A stretch of 64,000 nt of DNA from Candidatus Gastranaerophilales bacterium (GTDB lineage: Bacteria; Cyanobacteriota; Vampirovibrionia; Gastranaerophilales; Gastranaerophilaceae), in NCBI GenBank assembly GCA_028693235.1, contig JAQUVW010000001.1:532616-596615 (forward strand), given 5' to 3'. The notes below the pieces were generated by a model. That model was not told the DNA's origin. It was given only the letters and a program-made list of their open reading frames with translations, and made no database searches. Positions 54,434-63,574 of this stretch are shown here, piece by piece. A program made the translations under genes and the position numbers. Each line of letters begins with the position of its first letter. Positions within the stretch are counted from its first letter, which is position 1.

Positions 54434-54461
54434 CAAAAAATCAGTGCGTTGGCACTGATTT
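54434..54461 (-). terminator. Intrinsic terminator after the 95-residue gene
   Basis: AAATCAGTGC (54438-54447) with GCACTGATTT (54452-54461), loop GTTG, followed on the minus strand by TTTTG. Confidence 0.82.
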
Positions 54462-54483
54462 CTTATTTGCTATTAAATTAATT

Positions 54484-54771
54484 TTAACCAATCAAGTAAA
54501 GTTTGCTACCGGCAACTCCGTCTTTTCCATTGTGTGAGACAGCCATTCCTGCTTGGTCACCTGCTGCTAAACCGTTTTCGAAATTAGCTCTTGCATTAGC
54601 AGGGGCAACTGCATCAACAGGTTGCTTTGATGTTAATCCACCAAAGTTAATAGGTTGAGCCGCACCTTGTGTCTCATTTACTTTTGGTTGTTGATTGTTA
54701 TTGCCAAACCCTTGTACTGCATTTATTTTCTTCATAAAAGGGTTGTAGGCTTGAATTGCATCAATACCCAT
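54484..54771 (-). CDS. 95-residue unknown protein with INFGG motif
   Basis: Low-complexity, Asn/Gly/Ala-rich; MGIDAIQAYNPFMKKI begins it and a segment PINFGGLTSKQP sits near residue 40. No signal peptide; ends GSKLYLIG. No family recognised. No ribosome site of note (GGAAAAAAC upstream). Its terminator at 54434 separates it from the MshEN gene. Similar short N-terminal hydrophobic-F-G/S motifs are in the proteins at 51402 and 56223. Confidence 0.55.
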   Translation of the reverse strand: MGIDAIQAYNPFMKKINAVQGFGNNNQQPKVNETQGAAQPINFGGLTSKQPVDAVAPANARANFENGLAAGDQAGMAVSHNGKDGVAGSKLYLIG

Positions 54772-54876
54772 AGTTTTTTCCTTTGCTTATATATATAAAA
54801 ACAAATATAACAATTTTTTTGCATGTTTTTCATTTATTTTTACAATGTTAACATTTGACGTGTTAAAATATTAATT

Positions 54877-56028
54877 ATGTTAGAAAAATATTTATCAGAA
54901 ATTAATAAACTTAAGGATATTTCTTGTAATCGTTTGGTTGCTGATATTGAGAAGGTCGGGAAGTATGTTTTATCTAATGAGCGAAAATTGCTTAATTTAT
55001 CTTCAAATGACTACCTTGGGTTAGCGGAAAATAAAGAGATATTGTCTGATTTCTATTCTCGTTTTCAACTTCCGATGGGCTCTGCTTCTGCCAGACTACT
55101 AACAGGGACTACTTCTTCTTATAAAAAATTAGAGAGTTATTTAGCAAATGCTTTTCAAAAAGAAGGGGCATTGCTTTTTAATAGTGGCTATCACGCCAAT
55201 GTAGGGCTTATTTCTTCTCTTTTGGACAGTAAAGATGTTTTGTTTATGGATAAGTTAAATCATGCCAGCATGGTCGATGGTTTAAAGCTAAGCGGAACAA
55301 ACTTTTATCGGTATAAGCATCTTGACTATGAACATTTGGAAAACTTATTGGAAAAGCATCGCAATGACTATGAAACTGCGATAATAGCTTCAGAGTCCGT
55401 GTTTAGCATGGATGGAGATATCGCAGACTTGGAAAAGCTTGTTGAACTAAAAAATAAATATAATGCTATTTTATTATTAGATGAAGCTCATGCTTTCGGT
55501 GTCTTTGGCGAAAACGGATTAGGTTTAGCGGAAGTTCAAAATTTGCTAAATGAGGTAGATATTATAGTCGCTACTTTTGGAAAATCTATTGGTTCAGTGG
55601 GTGCTTTTGTAGTTGGAAAGAGCGTTTTAATCGATTATTTGACTAATAAAGCGAGAAGTTTTATTTTTTCAACTGCACTTCCCGAAGCTAATATCGTCTT
55701 TTCAAAATTTGTGTTGGAAAATATTTTGCCTCATACATTAGATTTAAGAAAAAATCTCTTGAAAACAGCTTCAATTTTTAGAAATTTAATTCAGCAAAGG
55801 GGTTTGAATACCTTAGGAGCGTCACAAATTGTACCTGTTATACTTGGCGAAAATGAAATTGCGGTCAAAGTATCTTCAGAACTTCAAAATTCAGGTTATT
55901 ATGTTTTGCCAATCAGGCATCCTACCGTCCCAGTCAATACAGCTCGCCTTAGATTGTCTTTGCGGGCAGATATTTCTTTGGATGAAATTCGAAATATTCC
56001 TGAAATTATATCTGGCATACTCAACTAA
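54877..56028 (+). CDS. bioF: 8-amino-7-oxononanoate synthase
   Basis: 383 residues. PLP alpha-oxoamine synthase that joins pimeloyl-ACP/CoA and alanine in biotin synthesis. NLSSNDYLGLA, MGSASARLLTG, NSGYHANVG (His106), DEAHAFGVFG (Asp202, His205), and the PLP lysine at about 236 in FGKSIGSVGAF. The C-terminal IRHPTVPVNTARLRLSL is the BioF version of the motif, which favours BioF over glycine C-acetyltransferase. No ribosome site precedes the ATG; a -10-like TAAAAT with TG ends seven bases before it, so the mRNA may be leaderless. No other bio genes nearby. Confidence 0.85.
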   Translation: MLEKYLSEINKLKDISCNRLVADIEKVGKYVLSNERKLLNLSSNDYLGLAENKEILSDFYSRFQLPMGSASARLLTGTTSSYKKLESYLANAFQKEGALLFNSGYHANVGLISSLLDSKDVLFMDKLNHASMVDGLKLSGTNFYRYKHLDYEHLENLLEKHRNDYETAIIASESVFSMDGDIADLEKLVELKNKYNAILLLDEAHAFGVFGENGLGLAEVQNLLNEVDIIVATFGKSIGSVGAFVVGKSVLIDYLTNKARSFIFSTALPEANIVFSKFVLENILPHTLDLRKNLLKTASIFRNLIQQRGLNTLGASQIVPVILGENEIAVKVSSELQNSGYYVLPIRHPTVPVNTARLRLSLRADISLDEIRNIPEIISGILN

Positions 56029-56041
56029 TCATAAAAAATAT

Positions 56042-56069
56042 TTGCATGAAAAATTTTATGTGTTAAGAT
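56042..56069 (+). promoter_or_regulatory. Promoter for tRNA-Arg
   Basis: TTGCAT (56042-56047), 16 bases, TAAGAT (56064-56069) with TG at 56061-56062; initiation near 56076, about 22 bases before the tRNA. Confidence 0.5.
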
Positions 56070-56097
56070 AATTTCATAGGAATGAAAAAGATTAAAT

Positions 56098-56171
<74 letters not shown>

Positions 56172-56222
56172 TTTTTTTTATGCTGATTTAGCAATTTTTA
56201 TTTTCATAACCTTTGTATAAAT

Positions 56223-56834
56223 ATGGCAATAAATCAATTTTCTGCATATAAAAATTCTTTATGTAATTTTTCAAAGGTGGCTTTAAGGGGAAAATCGCAA
56301 GTCGCTTTTTCTGCTTGTTCTACTGATGTATTTGTATCCTCAAAGAAAATTAATGGCAATTCTCCAGCTCTAAAAACATTTGTTGCAGGTACAAAAGACA
56401 TGGGCGAGTTTGTTCAGCATCTTTTGCAATGGGATAAATCTAAAGAACCTTATAATGCGAAAAAGTGGGAGTTTCAGCTAATTAATTCAATAGATAGTGG
56501 CAGGATTGTTCCTTTTATTGTCAGGGATAATTCTGAAAAAGGAAAAATTATCGCAACTTCACAAATTGAATTTTTAAATCAGGATGATGCATTTGCTGCA
56601 AATTTATACGTAAATAATGATTTCCAAAACAAAGGAATTGGCAAAATTCTTATGAATAAAATGCTTGATAAAGCTCAAGAAAAGCACATCAAACGAGTGT
56701 TTCTACAAGCTGAAAATCCAATTGCTATAGATATGTATAAACAATTTGGATTTAAACCGGTTGATAAACGACTTGTACCTTTGTTGTATCGAAATGATGA
56801 TTCATCTGTTGTTCACATGCTACTTGAATTTTGA
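56223..56834 (+). CDS. GNAT acetyltransferase with unusual N-terminal extension
   Basis: 203 residues. The C-terminal 130 residues are a GNAT domain: acetyl-CoA motif LYVNNDFQNKGIGKILMNKML, and ENPIAIDMYKQFGFK at the end. The first 60 residues (SQVAFSACSTDVFVSSKKI region) are not part of the fold and recall short N-terminal extensions in lineage-specific proteins of this window. The substrate is unknown. No Shine-Dalgarno site precedes the ATG; TATAAA lies only one base away, so the transcript must begin upstream (possibly from the tRNA promoter). Confidence 0.72.
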   Translation: MAINQFSAYKNSLCNFSKVALRGKSQVAFSACSTDVFVSSKKINGNSPALKTFVAGTKDMGEFVQHLLQWDKSKEPYNAKKWEFQLINSIDSGRIVPFIVRDNSEKGKIIATSQIEFLNQDDAFAANLYVNNDFQNKGIGKILMNKMLDKAQEKHIKRVFLQAENPIAIDMYKQFGFKPVDKRLVPLLYRNDDSSVVHMLLEF

Positions 56835-56847
56835 TTATAAATTTGTT

Positions 56848-57648
56848 TTACTTTGCATTTATAATTTTTTCTATGATTTTGTTCATTTCGTTTGCAGTTT
56901 GAGTTTTTGAGTATTTTTCTAAGAATGGCTCACCGTTGTCATCGGCTTCAACTATATCAGCTTCTAATGGTATTTTACCTAGGAAGTTTATATCCATTTC
57001 TTGTGCCATTTTTTCTCCGCCGCCTGATTTGAAAATTTCAACTTTTTCACCGCAGTGAGTGCAAACAAATCCGCTCATATTTTCAATGACGCCTAAAATA
57101 GGTGTGTTAAGTTTTTTGCAGAAATTAACTGATTTTTTAACATCAACAATTGCAAGCTTTTGAGGAGTGGTAACAATTAGGGCACCTGTTAAGTTTTTAA
57201 GGGTTTGGATAACTGATAGAGGCTCATCTCCAGTGCCAGGAGGACAATCTACGATTAAATAATCAATTTCACCCCATTCAACTTCGCTCATCATTTCTTT
57301 TATAAATCCCATTTTTGCAGGTCCACGCCAAATAATAGGTGCTGTGTTATCTTCTATCATGAACCCAACTGATATAATTTTAAGATTTTTATTGTATTCA
57401 ATAGGCATTATTGATACTCCGTCAGACATTGGAGCGGCACCTTCTAAACCAAATAAAGTAGGGATACTCGGTCCATGAACATCAACATCAAGTAAGCCTG
57501 TTTTAAAGCCTTTTAAAGATAAACTTACTGCTAAATTCGCAGCTATTGTACTTTTACCTACGCCACCTTTGCCAGATAGTACAACAATTGTGTTCTTTAT
57601 TTTTGTTAATCTCTCATTGATTTTTTCATCTTGATTTTGAATGTCCAT
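56848..57648 (-). CDS. mrp: Mrp/NBP35 family Fe-S carrier ATPase
   Basis: 266 residues. Deviant Walker A VLSGKGGVGKSTIAANLA at about 26-40, DVDVHGPSIPTLFG, DYLIVDCPPGTGDEP and the Fe-S binding pair FVCTHCGE. It delivers Fe-S clusters to apoproteins. It lacks the N-terminal DUF59 domain found in many Mrp proteins, as in compact NBP35-like members. It fits with NifU/NifS elsewhere in the window. ATG at 57648 follows AGGAGATAA. Divergent from the cysteine-rich C_GCAxxG protein gene. Confidence 0.93.
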   Translation of the reverse strand: MDIQNQDEKINERLTKIKNTIVVLSGKGGVGKSTIAANLAVSLSLKGFKTGLLDVDVHGPSIPTLFGLEGAAPMSDGVSIMPIEYNKNLKIISVGFMIEDNTAPIIWRGPAKMGFIKEMMSEVEWGEIDYLIVDCPPGTGDEPLSVIQTLKNLTGALIVTTPQKLAIVDVKKSVNFCKKLNTPILGVIENMSGFVCTHCGEKVEIFKSGGGEKMAQEMDINFLGKIPLEADIVEADDNGEPFLEKYSKTQTANEMNKIIEKIINAK

Positions 57649-57755
57649 AATTTATCTCCTTTCTTTCATTGTACTCTAAAAAAGTGATGCAGAATTGAAA
57701 TTATACATTTTTTATTATAACGTCTGTGGTATTCTGTTTGCGAGAGGTGTTTTTA

Positions 57756-58208
57756 ATGGTAAAAAAATCAGAATTGGCAAAATTATATTTTAATCAAGGG
57801 TATAACTGTGCACAGTCAGTTCTTTTGCCGTTTGCAGAAGAAATCGGGCTAACAAAAGACGAGGCTCTTAAATTAGCATCATCATTTGGAGGCGGAATGG
57901 GAAAATTACGTGAAGTTTGTGGTGCCGTAAGCTCTTTGTTTATGATTGCTGGGCTGAAAAAAGGTTATACTTCTCCAGCTGATGACGAGGTCAAGACACA
58001 ACATTATAAGTTGATTCAAGATTTAGCAAATCAGTTTAAGGCAAATCATAATACAATAATATGCCGAGAACTTTTAAATAAAGGGTCTGACGGTTTTATA
58101 CCGTCTGTCAGAAACGCAGAGTATTACAAAACCAGACCTTGTGAAAGATTTGTTGAAACAGCTGCTGAACTTGCTGATGAGCTGTTAAACGAAGAAAGAG
58201 CCCTATAA
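57756..58208 (+). CDS. C_GCAxxG_C_C family protein
   Basis: 150 residues. YNCAQSVLLPF, then SSFGGGMGKLREVCGAVSS, IICRELL and RPCERFVETAAEL place it in the C_GCAxxG_C_C family (redox-active or metal-binding proteins with four conserved Cys). The exact role is unknown. ATG at 57756 is chosen over an upstream in-frame codon because GAGAGG (57742-57747) lies at good distance. Divergent from mrp. The stop sits in the loop of a hairpin. Confidence 0.85.
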   Translation: MVKKSELAKLYFNQGYNCAQSVLLPFAEEIGLTKDEALKLASSFGGGMGKLREVCGAVSSLFMIAGLKKGYTSPADDEVKTQHYKLIQDLANQFKANHNTIICRELLNKGSDGFIPSVRNAEYYKTRPCERFVETAAELADELLNEERAL

Positions 58209-58220
58209 GAGCTCTTTCTT
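58192..58220. terminator. Hairpin between convergent genes
   Basis: AAGAAAGAGC (58192-58201) and GCTCTTTCTT (58211-58220) with a nine-base loop that holds the stop codon. No T run follows on either side, so terminator activity is uncertain. Confidence 0.5.
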
Positions 58221-58238
58221 GATATTCGTGTTATCTGT

Positions 58239-59960
58239 TTATGTCTGTTCTGTTTTCTTTTTCTCTTCTTGTTTTTTCAATGCAATTTCCTTGAAATTTG
58301 ATTCGATATCTTTTGCTTTATCCTTGCCTTCATACTTGCCGATTGTTTGAATAGCATTTTTTACATCGCTTCGGGTTATTCCCAAATTGCTCCAAGCTGT
58401 TTCTAATTTCTTTTCAAGGTTTGTATAATTATTTTCAAATTCACTGTATACTTTACTGAAATCAGTTGCTTTAGCAGCAGTATTTTTGTCTTTTGCGAAA
58501 TCATTTATACCATTGTCCCTGTCAGAGAAATTGTAGTTATTTCTTAGCCAATCGACGTTATCCAAGGTGTTATATCCATTGTCTACATTATCACCGTTGA
58601 ATGTTAATGAGTATGTTCCAAGAAGTGTGTTTCCGTTAGACATATCCTTGTTTACCGCATCATAACTGTTTAGGTTGATTGAGTCACCGTCTTTGAATAC
58701 ATCGGCTGCATTTTTGACTGTTTGTTTACCTGATGAATCTGTTACAACCATTTTTAAATCACTTGCCGCAAGTTCATCTTTAGATACTTTACCGTCGCTA
58801 TTTGCGTCTAATGCTGCCATTTCATTCCAGCCGTTTTTTGCACCTAAAAATTCATTTTCATTACTCAAATCACCGTTTTTATCCTTGTCAACGAAGAAGT
58901 CATAGCGATTGCCACCTTGCGAGAAACCAATCGGGTCGCATCGTTTGCAATTTTCATCATCTTTTGCTGCAGATTCTTTTTCTTTTTCTACCAAATCATT
59001 TACTTGGTCAGATAGTTTGCTGGCATTGCTTGCAAGATTTGTATTAGCTTTTATAAGCGTGCCCATTTTGTCTAGGTAGCCTTTTAGTGTTCCCATTTTA
59101 TTTTCGGCATCGACCATTTTGTTGATTACTTGCGAAAGCTTCGTATCACCGCTTGCAGACAATGAGTTTAGACGGTTTGATAAATGCCCTTTAAAATCAT
59201 CATAGGTCATAGAGCCTTCGGCACGGGTATATCTGTCGAGTTCTTCGCTTACAATTTTTGAAGCATCTTTCTTTTGCTCATCAGCGATTTCTTCACTTTG
59301 TTCAATCGCAGCGTCAATTTGTTTTTCTATTTCTTTTTGAAGCTGTTCAACAGTGCCTTTTAAGGCTTCAATTTGGTTATTATTTGATATTATTTGTGAA
59401 TTTAATGAGCTTAATTGTGTTTGTAAAGCTTGGATTTGCTCAGTATATCCTGAGGCAGATTTCAAATCTTTAACAAACTGGTTGTAAACTTCTTTAGCTG
59501 TAGCGTCGTGACCAATCGGGCAGTTATAACTGCCGTCGTCATTGAGAGAGATACCTACGCTTGGAAATACTTGGTTTATTATGTTTACAATTTCATTTTT
59601 AGAATATGTTTTGCCTAAATCGGCAATTACTCCATCTTTTAATGCCTTTTGAAACGCAATTAATTGTGGATTGTTTGAGGTGTATGGGTCGCTACCGCCG
59701 GCAGTTGCTGCGTATTTTGTTTGCAATTCTTTAACTATTGCAGAAATATCTTTCGTTTCTTTAGTAGTGCTTTCTTGAAAATTTGCCAGTAAAGGAGCTG
59801 TATCTATTCCCATAGTTGTAATTTGAGCCAGTTCATCTTTTGTAAAACCACCTTCAGCAAGTTCCTTAACTTCTTTAATTTGAGCTTCTGTAAGAGTCTT
59901 TCCGTACAAAGAGTCAACGCTTACAGTCGTTTTTAAATAATTTACCTCATTTAAACCCAT
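58239..59960 (-). CDS. EF-hand coiled-coil protein of unknown function
   Basis: 573 residues from ATG 59960 (AAGGTG six bases upstream); GTG nine bases earlier is possible. No signal peptide. Residues about 165-245 form a long coiled coil. A region at 338-397 has CKRCDPIG, then two EF-hand loops: DKDKNGDLSNEN (358-369) and the canonical DANSDGKVSKDE (385-396), which supply six to seven acidic/Asn ligands each. The block around it (NRYDFFVDKDKNGD ... GWNEMAALDANSDGK) resembles calcium-binding domains of type I-secreted proteins. Cellular location and role unknown. Confidence 0.75.
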   Translation of the reverse strand: MGLNEVNYLKTTVSVDSLYGKTLTEAQIKEVKELAEGGFTKDELAQITTMGIDTAPLLANFQESTTKETKDISAIVKELQTKYAATAGGSDPYTSNNPQLIAFQKALKDGVIADLGKTYSKNEIVNIINQVFPSVGISLNDDGSYNCPIGHDATAKEVYNQFVKDLKSASGYTEQIQALQTQLSSLNSQIISNNNQIEALKGTVEQLQKEIEKQIDAAIEQSEEIADEQKKDASKIVSEELDRYTRAEGSMTYDDFKGHLSNRLNSLSASGDTKLSQVINKMVDAENKMGTLKGYLDKMGTLIKANTNLASNASKLSDQVNDLVEKEKESAAKDDENCKRCDPIGFSQGGNRYDFFVDKDKNGDLSNENEFLGAKNGWNEMAALDANSDGKVSKDELAASDLKMVVTDSSGKQTVKNAADVFKDGDSINLNSYDAVNKDMSNGNTLLGTYSLTFNGDNVDNGYNTLDNVDWLRNNYNFSDRDNGINDFAKDKNTAAKATDFSKVYSEFENNYTNLEKKLETAWSNLGITRSDVKNAIQTIGKYEGKDKAKDIESNFKEIALKKQEEKKKTEQT

Positions 59961-60064
59961 GACATTCACCTTACATTAATTCACGATACTTTTAATATAT
60001 CGGTCATATATTCATTGGCTTTAGGGTTTAAGCACATATTTGTTAAAGTTGTTACAATTTGTAA

Positions 60065-60340
60065 TTATTTGTTAGTAACTTTTTGTGGTTCTTTTTGTTT
60101 TGCGTATTCCATCAGGCAAATTGCAAGTTGTGCCGGGCAACTTGTTTCTTTTGTTCCACATTTTATATTTTCAAGCTTATTTATAACATCATTTACGTGC
60201 ATTCCTTTTACAAGTTGTGAGATTGCAGATAGGTTTCCACTACAACCACCTGAAAAATCTGTTGAATTTATGATGTTATTTTCAATTTCAATCTTTATTT
60301 TTTTACAGCAAACACCTTTGGGAGTGTATTCTATTTTCAT
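60065..60340 (-). CDS. TSCPD-domain protein (TIGR03905 type)
   Basis: 91 residues. Cys pattern GVCCKKIKI, SGGCSGNL, IKCGTKETSCPAQLA is the TSCPD signature found at the C-terminus of some ribonucleotide reductases and as short standalone proteins. It likely binds a metal or DNA/RNA-linked partner; role unknown. It begins 11 bases after the MlaA-hydrolase fusion ends, so they are cotranscribed. No ribosome site obvious except GGAAAATA. Confidence 0.82.
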   Translation of the reverse strand: MKIEYTPKGVCCKKIKIEIENNIINSTDFSGGCSGNLSAISQLVKGMHVNDVINKLENIKCGTKETSCPAQLAICLMEYAKQKEPQKVTNK

Positions 60341-60351
60341 AATTATTTTCC

Positions 60352-62394
60352 TTATTTTACAGTTTCCAGTTTGCTATCTTCTTCGTTCATAGCTTGTTTT
60401 GATTCAGCTTTTACAAGCTCCGGCGTATTGTGAAGATTTTCAATTGCTATTGTGTCTTTCAATGACGATTGAAATTCATTTCGATATAAGTATCCAAGAT
60501 GCGAGCCGTTTTCTAAAATCACCGTTTTTTCACCTGTAATATCTTTTAACCACGAAATTTGGTCGACACTTGTGAAATAATCATTTTTTGCCTCATAAAT
60601 TTTATAATTGTTGCTTTTTGTTAAAAAATCGGAAATAGAGGACATATGCAACTGCTTTTCAAGAGGTGTGTTTTTATCTTCAAGCGAAGAAACTAGATAA
60701 TTTTGCAAATAGTCGTTGAAGTTCATGTCATTAATTTTGTTGTAAATTGCAGTTTTTTTGCTTCTATTTTCGTTTTCTATTGTGTAAATTACGTCAGAAA
60801 GTTTTTGTTTCATAATAAAATCTATAGTAAATTTTCCTTCTTCAGTTGTAAAAGGCAATTCTTTAGGGTCATTGTTCGGGTCATTATCAGTCATAGCTTT
60901 TGTTACTTGCATAATTTTGCTTGCAACAATTGCGGCTCTTTCTTTTACATTTTCGTCATTTATATTCCATTCTGCTGCATTTTTATCAAGTTCTTTCATC
61001 GCAAACAGTAAATCAATTGGCGGACTAATAGCGATATATTTCGTTACACCAAGGGTGTCTTTTTCGTGTTCTTGAGCACCCACGAAAAGTGTAGTCATTG
61101 CACCAAAAGATGTACCTACAATAATCTTATCTTTCGGTGTAATATTGTTTTCTTTTGTTAGTTTATTGAAAATTTCATTTGTAACAAGTCTAACGAGTTG
61201 AGCATCTTTGTACGGATTTCCGGGGCGATAATCTGTAGGTGAGCTTTTTACAAATTCCCACTGAAAAGCACTTCCTTGAATTACAACCGAATATCCCAAA
61301 TCGTAAAACATTTTCGCAAATACTACTGAATGGTGTGAAGATGCCCCTTCTCCGATTGATGGATAAAATACCGCAATTGGTGCCGATTTGTCTTTTTGTA
61401 GAATATATCTGAATTTGTATGGCGTTTTCCCTTCATACAATTTTACTGAATCGTATTTGACTTTTTTGTTAAATGATTGATTCCAAACCGACATATCAGA
61501 CCACATTGATTTTTTCACGTCTGATTCAAAAAAGGAGGTTCTTAATGAGTCAACTATAGGATTTTGCGGTGCATAGTCAGCAAGTTTCATATCAGGTTCT
61601 ATTAGTTCATTCTCAAATGGCTCACTTTTTGGTATCGATTGTCCCTCAACGATTTGTCCTATAACTTCTTTTTTATCAAGATTCTCATTTTTTATATAAT
61701 TGTCGATGCCTGATAATTTTTTTGCGATATCATAAGGGTCAGCAAAATTCCCCTCTAAGCCCGACAACAAACTTTGAGCACAGGTGGTTCTGTTTGCCAT
61801 AAAACCTGCTTTCACAATCATTGGTACCAATCCAAAAGTATAAGTGCTCGGAGTTAAAGCATAGTCAAGAACTTTCCCGACATAACCTCTTACATTGCTT
61901 GGCGGTACACAAGGAAGTACGATATAAGGTCCTTGCGGGATTTTGCATTTTGACAGAACTTGTTCCATGCTGTCTTGCTGCGGCTCAATTTTAAATTTGC
62001 TTTTTGCGGGGTCATAGAGCCCTCCGAGTCCGATGGTTGAATTTAACAAAAATCTATATGTTTCATCTTTTACACCTGAAAAATCCTTTTGTAATAGGCA
62101 ACTTACAGCTCTTTTGGGGTATTCTATATTCGTATAAACGTTTTTTATTCGTTCAATTCCATATTTTGGCATTATAGATGCCCAGACAATGTTGATGGGC
62201 TTAAGTATAAATTTATTTATATTAGTGTTAAATTGATACATTTTTCTGTTGTAGTTTTCAAACTTGTCTTCTCCGGAAAAAGCTTTTGCGTAATCAGGAT
62301 ATTTTGTAGTGCTTTCTGCGGCCATGGCAAGGTCTAAACAGCCACTCATCAAGTATGTCAGCATTAAGACTAATGCAATTTTCTTTTTAAACAT
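60352..62394 (-). CDS. MlaA-type lipoprotein fused to alpha/beta hydrolase
   Basis: 680 residues. Signal peptide with Cys19 in YLMSGC suggests a lipoprotein. Residues about 35-235 match MlaA/VacJ: FENYNRKMYQFNTNINKFILKP (in pieces ENYNRKMYQFN), PKRAVSCLLQKDFSG, RFLLNSTIGLGGLYDPA, SMEQVLSKCKIPQGPYIVLPCVPPSN and VLDYALTP. MlaA sits in the outer membrane and returns phospholipids. Residues about 320-660 form an alpha/beta hydrolase: IAVFYPSIGEG, nucleophile elbow IIVGTSFGAMTT with Ser429, and NGSHLGYLYR carrying the probable catalytic His. I know no common protein with this fusion. Mla partners are absent locally. Confidence 0.85.
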   Translation of the reverse strand: MFKKKIALVLMLTYLMSGCLDLAMAAESTTKYPDYAKAFSGEDKFENYNRKMYQFNTNINKFILKPINIVWASIMPKYGIERIKNVYTNIEYPKRAVSCLLQKDFSGVKDETYRFLLNSTIGLGGLYDPAKSKFKIEPQQDSMEQVLSKCKIPQGPYIVLPCVPPSNVRGYVGKVLDYALTPSTYTFGLVPMIVKAGFMANRTTCAQSLLSGLEGNFADPYDIAKKLSGIDNYIKNENLDKKEVIGQIVEGQSIPKSEPFENELIEPDMKLADYAPQNPIVDSLRTSFFESDVKKSMWSDMSVWNQSFNKKVKYDSVKLYEGKTPYKFRYILQKDKSAPIAVFYPSIGEGASSHHSVVFAKMFYDLGYSVVIQGSAFQWEFVKSSPTDYRPGNPYKDAQLVRLVTNEIFNKLTKENNITPKDKIIVGTSFGAMTTLFVGAQEHEKDTLGVTKYIAISPPIDLLFAMKELDKNAAEWNINDENVKERAAIVASKIMQVTKAMTDNDPNNDPKELPFTTEEGKFTIDFIMKQKLSDVIYTIENENRSKKTAIYNKINDMNFNDYLQNYLVSSLEDKNTPLEKQLHMSSISDFLTKSNNYKIYEAKNDYFTSVDQISWLKDITGEKTVILENGSHLGYLYRNEFQSSLKDTIAIENLHNTPELVKAESKQAMNEEDSKLETVK

Positions 62395-62560
62395 GTCCCC
62401 TCTAATCTGTTATTACTGTTTTGAAACAGTGTAGGAAATATTATGATATTTTCCATTCTACGTAGAGGGATAATGGCATTTAGTAATTAACTTTAGTCTT
62501 TCGGGTATTGTTAAAAAGTTTGTTGTTTTTTATTTAATACATTTGTTGTAAAATCTAAAT

Positions 62561-63460
62561 ATGTTTACAGAGTTTGTAAAATTAGCAACATATATACCCG
62601 ATTACGCACTTGATGCAATCAATGACAGTTTTTCAATTTTGCCCTCATTGTTCATCATTTTTGTGATAATCGAGTTATCTGAAAATTATTTTTGCAAAAA
62701 ACTTACTAAATTGCCAAAGTATTCAACTGCCTTGGGACCTTTAATCGGTGGTTGTTTGGCGATGGTTCCCCAATGCGGTTTTTCAGTAATTGCAAGTAGT
62801 CTATATATTGGACGATTAATTTCTAAAGGTACATTGTTGGCTGTTTATTTATCTACCTCAGATGAGGCATTACCTACTCTTTTGGCTTGCCCAAACAGTT
62901 ATAAGGTTGTAGCTCCATTGCTTGCAATAAAAGTTGTGATTGGAGTTGCTGCAGGTTATTTAATTGATATAATTTGGAAACCTAAAAATATAAATTGCGA
63001 AAATGATGCAGAAGAAATTGAAGAACAAGACGGATGTTGTTCTTCTAAAGTTTTCACGAAAAAAAATATATTTATTCATCCGTTAAAACATACATTTCAT
63101 ATTTTTGTTTTCATATTGCTCACTTTGCTTGTTTTGAATTTTGCAATTTTTAAATACGGCTCACATTTGAATGATTTGTTGTTGAATAACTCATTGTGGC
63201 AACCTGTAATTGCATCAATAATCGGCTTAATTCCGAGTTGTGCAATATCTGTTTTGATTACAATGTTGTATATCAAGGGTGCAATAAGCTTTGGGGCTAC
63301 AATTGCAGGATTGGCTTCGGGAGCAGGTTTAGGACTATTGGTTTTAATTAGAAAAAATGATAAATTGTCTGATACTTTATTTATAATTACATTATTATTT
63401 GCAATTAGTGCAATAGCAGGTGTTTTAATCCAGCTATTGAACATTTCAATAGTTATATAG
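62561..63460 (+). CDS. ArsP_2-like 10TM membrane protein
   Basis: 299 residues with about ten hydrophobic segments in two internally repeated halves: GGCLAMVPQCGFSVIASSLYIGRLISKGT and GLIPSCAISVLITMLYIKGAISFG. This is the putative heavy-metal exporter (ArsP_2/DUF2899) layout, with a Pro-x-Cys in each half as possible metal ligand, and a cytoplasmic loop rich in acidic residues and a CC pair (EEQDGCCSSKV). Substrate unknown. A -10-like TAAAAT ends six bases before the ATG and no Shine-Dalgarno site is present, so it may be leaderless. Confidence 0.8.
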   Translation: MFTEFVKLATYIPDYALDAINDSFSILPSLFIIFVIIELSENYFCKKLTKLPKYSTALGPLIGGCLAMVPQCGFSVIASSLYIGRLISKGTLLAVYLSTSDEALPTLLACPNSYKVVAPLLAIKVVIGVAAGYLIDIIWKPKNINCENDAEEIEEQDGCCSSKVFTKKNIFIHPLKHTFHIFVFILLTLLVLNFAIFKYGSHLNDLLLNNSLWQPVIASIIGLIPSCAISVLITMLYIKGAISFGATIAGLASGAGLGLLVLIRKNDKLSDTLFIITLLFAISAIAGVLIQLLNISIVI

Positions 63461-63574
63461 TTTTATTTTGTAGCTCTTATTATATGGCTTATTTTGCTTA
63501 CATCATAAATATAATTAATCGTATTTAAATTATATTCTTTAGAATAATTTGTTTATTATTAATAAATATAAACT

